A stretch of 64,000 nt of DNA, taken from the NCBI GenBank assembly GCA_027483945.1, contig JAIXTM010000009.1, positions 1 through 64,000 of the forward strand, read 5' to 3'. Position 1 is the first letter of the stretch. Every line of letters begins with the position of its first letter. Source of the DNA: Hyphomicrobiales bacterium (GTDB lineage: Bacteria; Pseudomonadota; Alphaproteobacteria; Rhizobiales; Beijerinckiaceae). Shown here piece by piece: positions 50,874 through 58,540 of this stretch. The position numbers were made by a program, and so were the translations under genes. The notes under the pieces are model-generated. The model did no database searches. It saw only the letters and a list, made by a program, of their open reading frames with translations, and was not told the DNA's origin.

Positions 50874-51839
50874 ATGACGCTCGCCACCGACGGCATGACC
50901 AACGACAGCGCGGCGACCGGCGCCTTCGCGGGCGTTTCCGGCGGGGAGGTGCGCGACTACGTGGCGCTCCTGAAGCCGCGGGTCATGTCGCTCGTCGTCT
51001 TCACCGCGCTGGTCGGCATGGTCGTGGCGCCGGGCACGGTCCATCCGGTCATCGCCTTCGCCTCGCTGCTGGCCATCGCGGTCGGCGCCGGCGCCTCGGG
51101 CTGCCTCAACATGTGGTGGGACGCCGACATCGACGCGGTGATGACCCGCACCCGCGCCCGTCCGATCCCGGCGGGCCGCGTCCCGGCAGGCGAGGCTCTC
51201 ACCTTCGGTCTCGTCCTGTCCGCGCTGTCCGTCTTCGTGCTGGGCGTGGTGGCGAACTGGTTCGCCGCCGGCTTCCTCGCCTTCACCATCTTCTTCTACG
51301 CCGTCGTCTATTCCATGTGGCTGAAGCGCTGGACGGCCCAGAACATCGTGATCGGCGGCGCGGCCGGCGCCTTCCCGCCCATGATCGGCGAGGCGGTCGT
51401 CACCGGTACGGTCGGCTGGCCGACCTTCGCGCTCTTCGCGATCATCTTCCTCTGGACTCCCCCGCATTTCTGGGCGCTGGCGCTGCTCAAGTCCGGCGAC
51501 TATGCGCGCGCCGGCGTGCCCATGCTGCCCAATGTCGCGGGCCCCGACGCCACGCGCCGGCAGATCCTTCTCTATACGCTGATCCTGGCGCCCGCGGCCC
51601 TGGCCCCGGTCGCGCTCGGCACCGGCGGCCTTGCCTATCTCCTGGTGGCGGTGATCACCGGCGCCGCCATGGTCATCCTGGCCTTCAACGTCCATCGCCA
51701 CCGTGAGGGCGAGGCGGCGGCCCGCGCTGCCCAGCAGCTCTTCGCCTTCTCGATCCTCTATCTGTTCCTCCTCTTCGCGACGCTTCTTGCCGAGCATGCT
51801 TTCGGCCTCTACGCCGCCGTGCCGGGGATCGGCCGATGA
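50874..51839 (+). CDS. ctaB: Protoheme IX farnesyltransferase (heme O synthase)
   Basis: The 321-residue, multi-TM UbiA-family prenyltransferase adds farnesyl to heme b to make heme O, the precursor of heme A for the aa3 oxidase. The metal-binding motif is [19 protein letters not shown] (about 79-97), with the second region in [12 protein letters not shown]. It starts at ATG 50874 after a hairpin and ends with an ATGA overlap onto the small coxF-like gene. Confidence 0.96.
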   Translation: MTLATDGMTNDSAATGAFAGVSGGEVRDYVALLKPRVMSLVVFTALVGMVVAPGTVHPVIAFASLLAIAVGAGASGCLNMWWDADIDAVMTRTRARPIPAGRVPAGEALTFGLVLSALSVFVLGVVANWFAAGFLAFTIFFYAVVYSMWLKRWTAQNIVIGGAAGAFPPMIGEAVVTGTVGWPTFALFAIIFLWTPPHFWALALLKSGDYARAGVPMLPNVAGPDATRRQILLYTLILAPAALAPVALGTGGLAYLLVAVITGAAMVILAFNVHRHREGEAAARAAQQLFAFSILYLFLLFATLLAEHAFGLYAAVPGIGR

Positions 51840-51997
51840 GCGAGGAGAAGAAAGGCGTCGTGCTGACCGCGGAGGAGAAGCGCCGCCAGCGGGCGCGCAG
51901 CGTCGCGATCGCCTGGGCCCTTGCGGCGCTTTGCGTCCTGTTCTTCGTCGTCACCATCGCCAAACTCGGTCCCGGTGTCATGAACCGGCCGTTGTGA
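51836..51997 (+). CDS. Small CoxF-like membrane protein
   Basis: The 53-residue protein has a charged N-terminus ([20 protein letters not shown]) and one TM helix ([17 protein letters not shown]), ending [11 protein letters not shown]. Small proteins of this size and layout, called CoxF or CtaF-like, sit between ctaB and ctaG in many alphaproteobacterial oxidase operons. The role in assembly is unknown. The start overlaps the ctaB stop (ATGA) and the gap to ctaG is eight bases. It is short enough to be missed by automatic calling. Confidence 0.85.
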   Translation: MSEEKKGVVLTAEEKRRQRARSVAIAWALAALCVLFFVVTIAKLGPGVMNRPL

Positions 51998-52005
51998 GGT
52001 TGACC

Positions 52006-52584
52006 ATGGAAGCCCGCCCCGTCCCCGTCGCTCATGCGCGCACCGCGATCATCTGCGGCACGGTCGCCTTCGGCATGCTGGGCCTCGCCTTCGCGTCGGT
52101 ACCGCTCTACGACCTGTTCTGCCGGGTGACCGGCTTCGGCGGCACGCCGATGGTGGGCACCGGCCCGGCTGCCCGCGTGTTGGACCAGACGGTCACCGTG
52201 CGGTTCGACGCCAATGTCGCTCCCGGCCTCGGCCTGCGCTTCACCCCCGAAGTGCCCGCGGTGAAGGTCAGGATCGGAGAGACCCACGAGGTCCGCTACA
52301 CGATCCGCAACGAGGGCACGCGCGAGGTCACCGCGGTCGCGACGTTCAACGTCACGCCGGAGCGCTCGGGCCCGTACTTCACCAAGCTGGAATGCTTCTG
52401 CTTCACCGACCGCACGATCAAGCCGGGTGAGACGCAGGAGGCCCAGGTCGTGTTCTACGTCGACCCCGCCATCGCGGACGACCGCGACACGAAAGACATC
52501 AACACGATCACCCTGTCCTACACCTTCTTCCCATCCAAGCCGAAGCCCGTCGCCGCGGTGGCGGGAAGCGAACCGAAGCTGTAA
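52006..52584 (+). CDS. ctaG: Cytochrome c oxidase assembly protein CtaG (Cox11)
   Basis: The 192-residue protein is anchored by one N-terminal TM helix (about 13-33, then VPLYDLFCRVTGFGGT). The periplasmic beta-sandwich bears the copper-binding CFCF motif in KLECFCFTDRTI. It delivers Cu(I) to CuB in subunit I. It starts at ATG 52006 and lies between coxF and ctaE. Confidence 0.96.
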   Translation: MEARPVPVAHARTAIICGTVAFGMLGLAFASVPLYDLFCRVTGFGGTPMVGTGPAARVLDQTVTVRFDANVAPGLGLRFTPEVPAVKVRIGETHEVRYTIRNEGTREVTAVATFNVTPERSGPYFTKLECFCFTDRTIKPGETQEAQVVFYVDPAIADDRDTKDINTITLSYTFFPSKPKPVAAVAGSEPKL

Positions 52585-52636
52585 TGCAAGGCGCGGGCGG
52601 CATCGTCGCCTGCGCCGATCCGGAGACCTGAGGGCC

Positions 52637-53491
52637 ATGGCCGAAGCACACGCCAAGCAGCACGATTACCATCTCGTCGATCCGAGCCCGTGGCCGCTGA
52701 TCGGCTCGATCAGCGCGGTGATCATGGCGATCGGCCTGATCATGACGATGCGCGGCATGTCTGTGGCCGGCCTGCAGGCAGGCCCCTACATCCTGGGCGC
52801 CGGCCTCATCGGCGTGCTCTACGTCATGGCCGCCTGGTGGACGGACGTGGTCAAGGAAGCCAATCGCGGCGACCATACCCGCGTCGTCCAGCTCCATCAC
52901 CGCTACGGCATGATCATGTTCATCGCCTCCGAGGTGATGTTCTTCGTGGCGTGGTTCTGGGCCTATTTCGACGTCAGCCTCTATCCGGGCGACGCCATCA
53001 CCTTCGCGCGCCAGCAGGCGACGGGCGGCGTGTGGCCCCCGAAGGGCGTCGAGACCTTCGACCCCTGGCACCTGCCGCTGCTCAACACGCTGATCCTGCT
53101 CACCTCGGGCACGACCGTGACCTGGGCCCACCATGCGATCCTCCACAACGACCGCGAGGGCGTGAAGCAGGCTCTGTGGCTGACGGTGGCGCTCGGCGTG
53201 CTGTTCACGATCTGCCAGGCCTACGAATATGGCCACGCGCAGTTCGGCTTCTCCGAGAACATCTACGGCGCCACCTTCTTCATGGCGACCGGCTTCCACG
53301 GCTTCCACGTCATCATCGGCACGATCTTCCTGGCCGTGTGCCTGTACCGGGTCTATCTCGGCCACTTCACGCCGCAGCACCATCTCGGCTTCGAGTTCGC
53401 CGCCTGGTACTGGCACTTCGTCGACGTGGTCTGGCTGTTCCTCTTCGCCGCCATCTATGTCTGGGGCGCCGGAACGCCGGCGGCTCACTGA
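52637..53491 (+). CDS. ctaE: Cytochrome c oxidase subunit III
   Basis: The 284-residue subunit has seven TM helices. Typical segments are YHLVDPSPWPLIGS, EVMFFVAWFWAYFD, QAYEYGHAQFGFSENIYGATFFMATGFHG (conserved lipid/proton-collecting region) and the ending FVDVVWLFLFAAIYVWG. It stabilises subunit I proton uptake. It starts at ATG 52637. Just after its stop a repeat pair and a GIY-YIG gene interrupt the usual link to DUF983 and SURF1. Confidence 0.97.
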   Translation: MAEAHAKQHDYHLVDPSPWPLIGSISAVIMAIGLIMTMRGMSVAGLQAGPYILGAGLIGVLYVMAAWWTDVVKEANRGDHTRVVQLHHRYGMIMFIASEVMFFVAWFWAYFDVSLYPGDAITFARQQATGGVWPPKGVETFDPWHLPLLNTLILLTSGTTVTWAHHAILHNDREGVKQALWLTVALGVLFTICQAYEYGHAQFGFSENIYGATFFMATGFHGFHVIIGTIFLAVCLYRVYLGHFTPQHHLGFEFAAWYWHFVDVVWLFLFAAIYVWGAGTPAAH

Positions 53492-53511
53492 CAGGCTCCA
53501 AGTTTGCTCGA

Positions 53512-53626
53512 CATCCTCATCCTGAGGCGCTCGCCGATAGGCGAGCCTCGAAGGACGAGGATGTCGCTCGCCGCCGTTAGTGCGTGCTTCGAGGCCCGGC
53601 TTCGCCGGGCACCTCAGCATGAGGAG
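53512..53626. repeat. Paired REP-like palindromes, copy 2
   Basis: Unit C (53512-53563) is a near-perfect inverted repeat: CATCCTCATCCTGAGG, a GCTCGCC-GATA-GGCGAGC hairpin, then CTCGAAGGACGAGGATG. Unit D (53580-53626) reads GTGCGTGCTTCGAGG, CCCGGC-TTC-GCCGGG, then CACCTCAGCATGAGGAGC. D is the reverse of unit B at 40844-40889, and C the reverse of unit A. The pair fills the space between ctaE and the GIY-YIG gene. Confidence 0.88.
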
Positions 53627-53643
53627 CATCGGAGCAGCCGGTG

Positions 53644-53946
53644 ATGCTCGAGGGTGCGTTCGTCTACATTCTCGAATGTGCTGACGGGTCGTATTACGTC
53701 GGCAGCGCTCGCGGCACGTCGATGGACAAGCGGCTGTCGGAGCATGAATCCGGCGCTATGGGTGGCTACACGGCATCCAGGCGACCGGTGCGCCTCGTCT
53801 ACCATGAGCATTTCGGGATGATCGTCGATGCCATCGCAGCCGAACGGCGGCTGAAGGGATGGAGCAGGAACAAGAAAGCTGCGTTGATCCGGGGCGACTA
53901 TGCCGCCATCACGCATTGGGCAAAGCGTCCCACCGCTCGAAAATGA
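53644..53946 (+). CDS. GIY-YIG family endonuclease (small, UPF0213-like)
   Basis: The 100-residue single-domain protein has VYIL (7-10) and YYVG (17-20) in place of GIY and YIG, R30 in DKRLSEHESG, the metal-binding E67 in AIAAERRLKGW and N76 in SRNKKAALI. All expected catalytic positions are therefore present. The substrate is unknown; relatives range from homing-type to DNA repair nucleases. The ATG at 53644 begins ten bases after GGAG, right behind the repeat pair. A near-palindrome CGAAAA...TTTTCG (53939-53958) covers its stop. It interrupts the ctaE-DUF983-SURF1 order, so is likely an insertion. Confidence 0.88.
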   Translation: MLEGAFVYILECADGSYYVGSARGTSMDKRLSEHESGAMGGYTASRRPVRLVYHEHFGMIVDAIAAERRLKGWSRNKKAALIRGDYAAITHWAKRPTARK

Positions 53947-53984
53947 CGTCGTTTTCGCCTCGCTTGTCCTGCCGGAGAATAACG

Positions 53985-54350
53985 ATGTCCCACACCCACA
54001 TCCCACCCGTTTCCGCCGGCCTGCGCGGCCGGTGCCCGCGTTGCGGCGAGGGGCGGATGTTCTCCGGCTTCCTGTCGGTCGTGCCGCGCTGCGAGGCCTG
54101 CGGGCTCGATTACGGCTTCGCCGATTCGGCCGACGGGCCGGCGGTCTTCGTGATGCTGATCGCGGGGTTCCTGGTGGCGGGCGTCGCGCTCTGGATGGAG
54201 TTCACCTACGAACCGCCCTGGTGGGCGCATGTCCTCGTCCAGGGGCCGCTGATCGCCGTCGTATGCCTGCCGATGCTGCGCGCGCTGAAGGGCGTGCTCA
54301 TCGCGCTGCAATATGCGAACCGCGCCGAGGAAGGCCGGTTGGAGAAGTAG
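53985..54350 (+). CDS. DUF983 membrane protein of the cytochrome oxidase operon
   Basis: The 121-residue protein has an N-terminal zinc-ribbon-like pair (CPRCGEG...CEACGLDYG) followed by two TM helices (about 53-72 and 82-100). DUF983 proteins are regularly encoded between ctaE and SURF1 in alphaproteobacteria, implying a role in oxidase biogenesis, but none is biochemically defined. It starts at ATG 53985 after GGAG and abuts SURF1 with no gap. Confidence 0.9.
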   Translation: MSHTHIPPVSAGLRGRCPRCGEGRMFSGFLSVVPRCEACGLDYGFADSADGPAVFVMLIAGFLVAGVALWMEFTYEPPWWAHVLVQGPLIAVVCLPMLRALKGVLIALQYANRAEEGRLEK

Positions 54351-55082
54351 ATGGCGTCCCGCCTGCGCTCCGTCCTTCTGCCGGTCCTCGCCGTCGCGCC
54401 GGCCTTCGCGATCCTGATCGGGCTCGGCACGTGGCAGCTCCAGCGCAAGGCCTGGAAGGAGGAGCTGATCGGCCGGATCGAGGCCCGCGCCCATGGCGAG
54501 CCTGCCGCGCTCCCGGCGGAGGCCGACTGGCCGCGCTGGATGCCCGAGACGGGCGAATATGCCCGCGTCCGCGTCACCGGTACCTATCTGCCCCAGGCCG
54601 AAATTGCCGTGCACGGGCTGGCCCCGGGCGAGGGGCCCGGGCGTCCGCTGTCGGGCTTCTACCTGCTGACGCCGCTGCGTCTCCCGGACGGCGCGCTCGT
54701 CGTGGTCAATCGCGGCTTCGTCGTGCCCGGCCTGCGGGCGGAGGCGAACCCGCCATCGGGACAGGTCATCGTCACCGGGCTTCTGCGCGGACCGGAGCAG
54801 GGCGGTGCCTTCACGCCCGCCAACGATCCGGCCCGGGGCGAATGGTACCGCCGCGATCCGGCCGCCATCGCAGCAGCCAGGGGGCTGGATCGCGTCGCCC
54901 CCTTCATCCTGGATGCCGAGGCCTCCGCCACCCCCGCCTCGGGCTGGCCGCGCGCCGGGCTGACGCGGCTCGACCTGCCCAACCGGCACCTGGAATATGC
55001 CTTCACCTGGTTCGGCCTCGCCGCCACGCTGTTGGCGGTGGCCACGTTCGCGATCGTCGCCAGACGCCGCAAGGACGGCTGA
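54351..55082 (+). CDS. SURF1-family cytochrome oxidase assembly protein
   Basis: The 243-residue protein has an N-terminal TM (about 8-25) and a C-terminal TM (about 215-235) around a periplasmic domain. Signature segments are LGTWQLQRKAWKEELI near the first helix, VVVNRGFVVP in the middle and NRHLEYAFTWFGLAATL at the end. SURF1 helps insert heme a into subunit I. It is the last gene of the oxidase cluster. Confidence 0.94.
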   Translation: MASRLRSVLLPVLAVAPAFAILIGLGTWQLQRKAWKEELIGRIEARAHGEPAALPAEADWPRWMPETGEYARVRVTGTYLPQAEIAVHGLAPGEGPGRPLSGFYLLTPLRLPDGALVVVNRGFVVPGLRAEANPPSGQVIVTGLLRGPEQGGAFTPANDPARGEWYRRDPAAIAAARGLDRVAPFILDAEASATPASGWPRAGLTRLDLPNRHLEYAFTWFGLAATLLAVATFAIVARRRKDG

Positions 55083-55160
55083 ACCGCCTCAATTCTTGTC
55101 TCCGGGCCGATGCATCTCTAAGGGTTCGGGGGACTGGCCCGAACCATCCCGCGGGACTCC

Positions 55161-56576
55161 ATGCTGCACATCTCCACGAGGGGCGAGGCCCCGCCGATCG
55201 GCTTTTCGGACGCGCTGCTGGCGGGGCTGGCCCGCGACGGCGGCCTCTACCTGCCCGAAAGCTGGCCTGCCTTCACGAAGGACGAGATCGCCGCGCTGGC
55301 GGGCCGCCCCTATGGCGAGGTGGCCCACGCCGTGCTCTCGCGGCTGACGGACGGCGAGATCGCCGACGCCGATCTGAAGGCCATGATCGCCCATGCCTAT
55401 GGCGCGTTCCGCCATCCGGCCGTTTGCCCTCTGGTCCAGGTCGCCGACAACCTCTTCGTGCTGGAGCTGTTCCACGGCCCGACGCTCGCCTTCAAGGACG
55501 TGGCGATGCGCCTGCTCGGGCGCATGATGGACCATGTGCTCAAGGCCCGCGGCCAGCGCGCCACCATCGTCGGCGCCACCTCCGGCGATACGGGCTCGGC
55601 CGCCATCGACGCCTTCACCGGCCTCGACCAGGTGGACATCTTCATCCTCTATCCACATGGCCGCGTCTCGGACGTGCAGCGCCGCCAGATGACGACGGTG
55701 GACGCCGCCAACGTCCATGCCATCGCGCTGGAGGGCACGTTCGACGATTGCCAGGCCATCGTGAAGGGCCTGTTCAACCACCATGCCTTCCGTGACGCGC
55801 TGAAGCTCTCCGGCGTGAACTCGATCAACTGGGCCCGTATCGCGGCCCAGGTGGTCTATTACTTCACCGCCGCCATGGCCTTGGGAGCGCCGCACCGCGC
55901 GGTGTCATTCAGCGTTCCGACCGGCAATTTCGGTGACATCCTCGCCGGCTGGGTCGCCGGGCAGATGGGCCTGCCGATCGAGCGGCTTCTCGTCGCCACC
56001 AACATCAACGATATCCTGGTGCGCACGCTCGCCACCGGCGCCTACGAGGTCCGGGGCGTCAGGCCCACGACCTCGCCGTCGATGGATATCCAGGTCTCGT
56101 CCAACTTCGAGCGCCTGCTGTTCGAGGCGACCGGACGGAACGCGCCGGAGGTGCGGCGCATGATGGCTTCGCTCGCCCAGTCGGGGCGGTTCGAGATCGG
56201 TCAGTCCGCGCTGGCCACCATCCGCGCCGAATTCGGCGCCGAGGCCGTCGCGGAGAACGAGGTCGCCGACGAGATCCGCGCCCTGTGGCGCGACGCGGCC
56301 TATCTTTGCGATCCGCATACGGCGATCGGCACCGCCGCCGCCCGACGGCTCCTCGCCCAGCGGCCGGACGTGCCCACCGTGGCCCTCGCCACCGCCCATC
56401 CGGCCAAGTTCCCCGACGCGGTCGAGAATGCCAGCGGCATCCGCCCGGCGCTGCCGGAGCACCTGGCCGACCTCTTCGACCGCACCGAGCGGTTCACCGT
56501 CCTGCCCAACGACCAGTCCGCCGTGGAGCGGTTCGTCCGCAGCCGCGCGCGCGTCGCCGCGGATGCGGCGGCATGA
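55161..56576 (+). CDS. thrC: Threonine synthase
   Basis: The 471-residue PLP enzyme converts O-phosphohomoserine to threonine. It begins with LHISTRGEAPPIGFSDALLAGLARDGGLYLP; the PLP lysine is in FHGPTLAFKDVAMRLLG, with GATSGDTGSAAIDAF and the family segment SVPTGNFGDILAG. It starts at ATG 55161 and overlaps the M16 peptidase gene by four bases. The 78 bases before it hold no gene. Confidence 0.96.
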   Translation: MLHISTRGEAPPIGFSDALLAGLARDGGLYLPESWPAFTKDEIAALAGRPYGEVAHAVLSRLTDGEIADADLKAMIAHAYGAFRHPAVCPLVQVADNLFVLELFHGPTLAFKDVAMRLLGRMMDHVLKARGQRATIVGATSGDTGSAAIDAFTGLDQVDIFILYPHGRVSDVQRRQMTTVDAANVHAIALEGTFDDCQAIVKGLFNHHAFRDALKLSGVNSINWARIAAQVVYYFTAAMALGAPHRAVSFSVPTGNFGDILAGWVAGQMGLPIERLLVATNINDILVRTLATGAYEVRGVRPTTSPSMDIQVSSNFERLLFEATGRNAPEVRRMMASLAQSGRFEIGQSALATIRAEFGAEAVAENEVADEIRALWRDAAYLCDPHTAIGTAAARRLLAQRPDVPTVALATAHPAKFPDAVENASGIRPALPEHLADLFDRTERFTVLPNDQSAVERFVRSRARVAADAAA

Positions 56577-57850
56577 CGACCGGGATCGACGGTGCCCGTG
56601 TCACCCGGCTGGCCAACGGCCTCACCGTGGTGACACAGGCCATGCCGGGGCTCGCCACCGCCGCCCTCGGCGTCTGGGTCGGGGCCGGCTCCCGCCATGA
56701 GGCGGAGGGCGAGCACGGGCTTGCCCATCTCCTGGAGCACATGGCGTTCAAGGGCACTGCCCGCCGCTCGGCCCGCGCCATCGCCGAGGAGATGGAGGCC
56801 GTGGGCGGGGACCTCAACGCCGCGACCGCCATCGAGACCACGAGCTTCACCGCTCGCGTCCTCGCCGAGCACGTACCGCTCGCCCTCGACATGCTCGCCG
56901 ATATCCTCGTTCACTCGACTTTCCCGGAGGTCGAGCTGGAGCGCGAGAAGAACGTGATCCTGCAGGAGATCGGCGCGGTCGAGGACACGCCGGACGACCT
57001 CGTCTACGACGTCTTCCTCGAGACGGCCTATCCCTGCCAGCCGCTCGGCCGGCCGATCCTGGGCACGCCCGGTACCGTGTCCGGCTTCACCGCAAGGGAC
57101 CTTCGCGCCTATCTGGCGCGGCACTACGTGCCCGGTCGCATGGTCGTCGGCGCCGTGGGGGCGGTGGAGCACGACGCGATCCTGGCGCTGGTCGAGAGCC
57201 ATTTCGGCGCCCTGCCGCCGGCCCCGTCCGTCCTCCCCGCGCCCGCCGCCTATGGCGGCGGCGAGCGCCGGCTGAAGCGGCGGCTGGAACAGGCCCATCT
57301 TGTGCTCGGCCTGCCGGGCCTGTCGCTCCACGATCCACGCCACGACGCCGCGCAGCTCTTCTCCATCGCGCTCGGCGGCGGCGTGTCCTCGCGCCTGTTC
57401 CAGCAGGTGCGCGAGGAGCGGGGCCTCGCCTACGCCGTCGACAGCTTCCACTGGGCCTTCGCCGATACCGGCATCTTCGGCATCGGCGCCGGCTGCGAGG
57501 CCCGCGACCTCGCGGCGCTCGCCGAACTGTCCCTCGACTGCCTCGCCCGCGCGGCCGAGGACCTGACCGAGGCCGAGCTCGCCCGCGCCAAGGCCCAGAT
57601 GCGCATGGGCGTGCTGGCGGCGCGGGAATCGCCCGGCGCGCGGGTCGATCAGCTCGCCCGTCACATCCTCACCTTCGGCCGGATCGTCACCCGCGAGGAG
57701 ATAGAGGCGCGCATCGGCGCAGTCGACCTGGACGCCGCCCGGGGGGCCGGACGGCTGATCGCCACCGGCGCGCCGACCGCGGTCGGCATCGGACCGATCG
57801 ACGCCCTGCCGAGCCTGTCGGCCATCGTGCGCCAGCTCCAGGCGGCCTGA
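56573..57850 (+). CDS. M16-family zinc metallopeptidase (processing-peptidase-like)
   Basis: The 425-residue protein has the inverted zinc motif HLLEH (H52, E55, H56). Further typical segments are KGTARRSARAIAEEMEAVGGDLNAAT, ALGGGVSSRLFQQVREERGLAYAVDSFHW and ARESPGARVDQLARHIL. Relatives include mitochondrial processing peptidase and bacterial insulinase-like peptidases. No signal peptide is visible, so it is cytosolic. The thrC-M16-GNAT order is conserved in rhizobia. Translation is coupled to thrC (ATGA). Confidence 0.93.
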   Translation: MTTGIDGARVTRLANGLTVVTQAMPGLATAALGVWVGAGSRHEAEGEHGLAHLLEHMAFKGTARRSARAIAEEMEAVGGDLNAATAIETTSFTARVLAEHVPLALDMLADILVHSTFPEVELEREKNVILQEIGAVEDTPDDLVYDVFLETAYPCQPLGRPILGTPGTVSGFTARDLRAYLARHYVPGRMVVGAVGAVEHDAILALVESHFGALPPAPSVLPAPAAYGGGERRLKRRLEQAHLVLGLPGLSLHDPRHDAAQLFSIALGGGVSSRLFQQVREERGLAYAVDSFHWAFADTGIFGIGAGCEARDLAALAELSLDCLARAAEDLTEAELARAKAQMRMGVLAARESPGARVDQLARHILTFGRIVTREEIEARIGAVDLDAARGAGRLIATGAPTAVGIGPIDALPSLSAIVRQLQAA

Positions 57851-57851
57851 C

Positions 57852-58451
57852 ATGGCCTTCTTCCGCTTCAGCCCCGGTCCCCAGGCGCCCGAGCCAGCGG
57901 GGGAGGGCGTCGTGCTGCGTGCGCCGCAGGCGGAGGACTTCGCCGAATGGGCCGAGCTGCGCGAACGCAGCCGCGCCTATCTGGAGCCCTGGGAGCCGAC
58001 CTGGCCGGCGGACGACCTGACGCGCGCCGCCTTCCGCCGCCGCGTCCGCCGCCATGCCGACGAGATCGCCAGCGACGCCGCCTACCCGTTCCTCATCCGC
58101 CGCGCCGCCGACGGGGTGCTGCTCGGCGGGCTGACACTCGGCCTGGTCCGCCGCGGCGTCGCACAGAGCGCGACGCTGGGCTACTGGATCGGCCAGCCCC
58201 ATGCGGGGCATGGCTACATGACGGCGGCGGTGCGGCTGGCCGTACGCCACGCCTTCCAGCGCCTACGGCTCCGGCGCATCGAGGCGGCCTGCGTGCCGGG
58301 CAACGCCGCGTCGATCCGCGTTCTCGAAAAAGTCGGATTCCTGCGCGAAGGCCTCGCCCGCGAGTATCTGTGCATCGACGGGGCCTGGCGGGATCATGTT
58401 CTCTATGCGTTGCTGGAGCGGGACCTTCTCCCGCCGGACCGCCGGGCATGA
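57852..58451 (+). CDS. GNAT-family N-acetyltransferase (RimJ/RimL-like)
   Basis: The 199-residue protein contains a GNAT fold with the acetyl-CoA loop region [25 protein letters not shown] and the RimJ-type [27 protein letters not shown]. RimJ/RimL relatives acetylate ribosomal protein N-termini; others act on small molecules. It starts one base after the M16 stop. Its own stop overlaps a possible upstream ATG of the following GGDEF/EAL gene. Confidence 0.92.
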   Translation: MAFFRFSPGPQAPEPAGEGVVLRAPQAEDFAEWAELRERSRAYLEPWEPTWPADDLTRAAFRRRVRRHADEIASDAAYPFLIRRAADGVLLGGLTLGLVRRGVAQSATLGYWIGQPHAGHGYMTAAVRLAVRHAFQRLRLRRIEAACVPGNAASIRVLEKVGFLREGLAREYLCIDGAWRDHVLYALLERDLLPPDRRA

Positions 58452-58540
58452 AGGCGGCCGCCTCCGCTCCGGCCGCGCGCTTGCCCTCCCTCGCCGGCGC
58501 CGATACCACTGACGGCCAGCGAACCGTGTCCACGGGCGAG

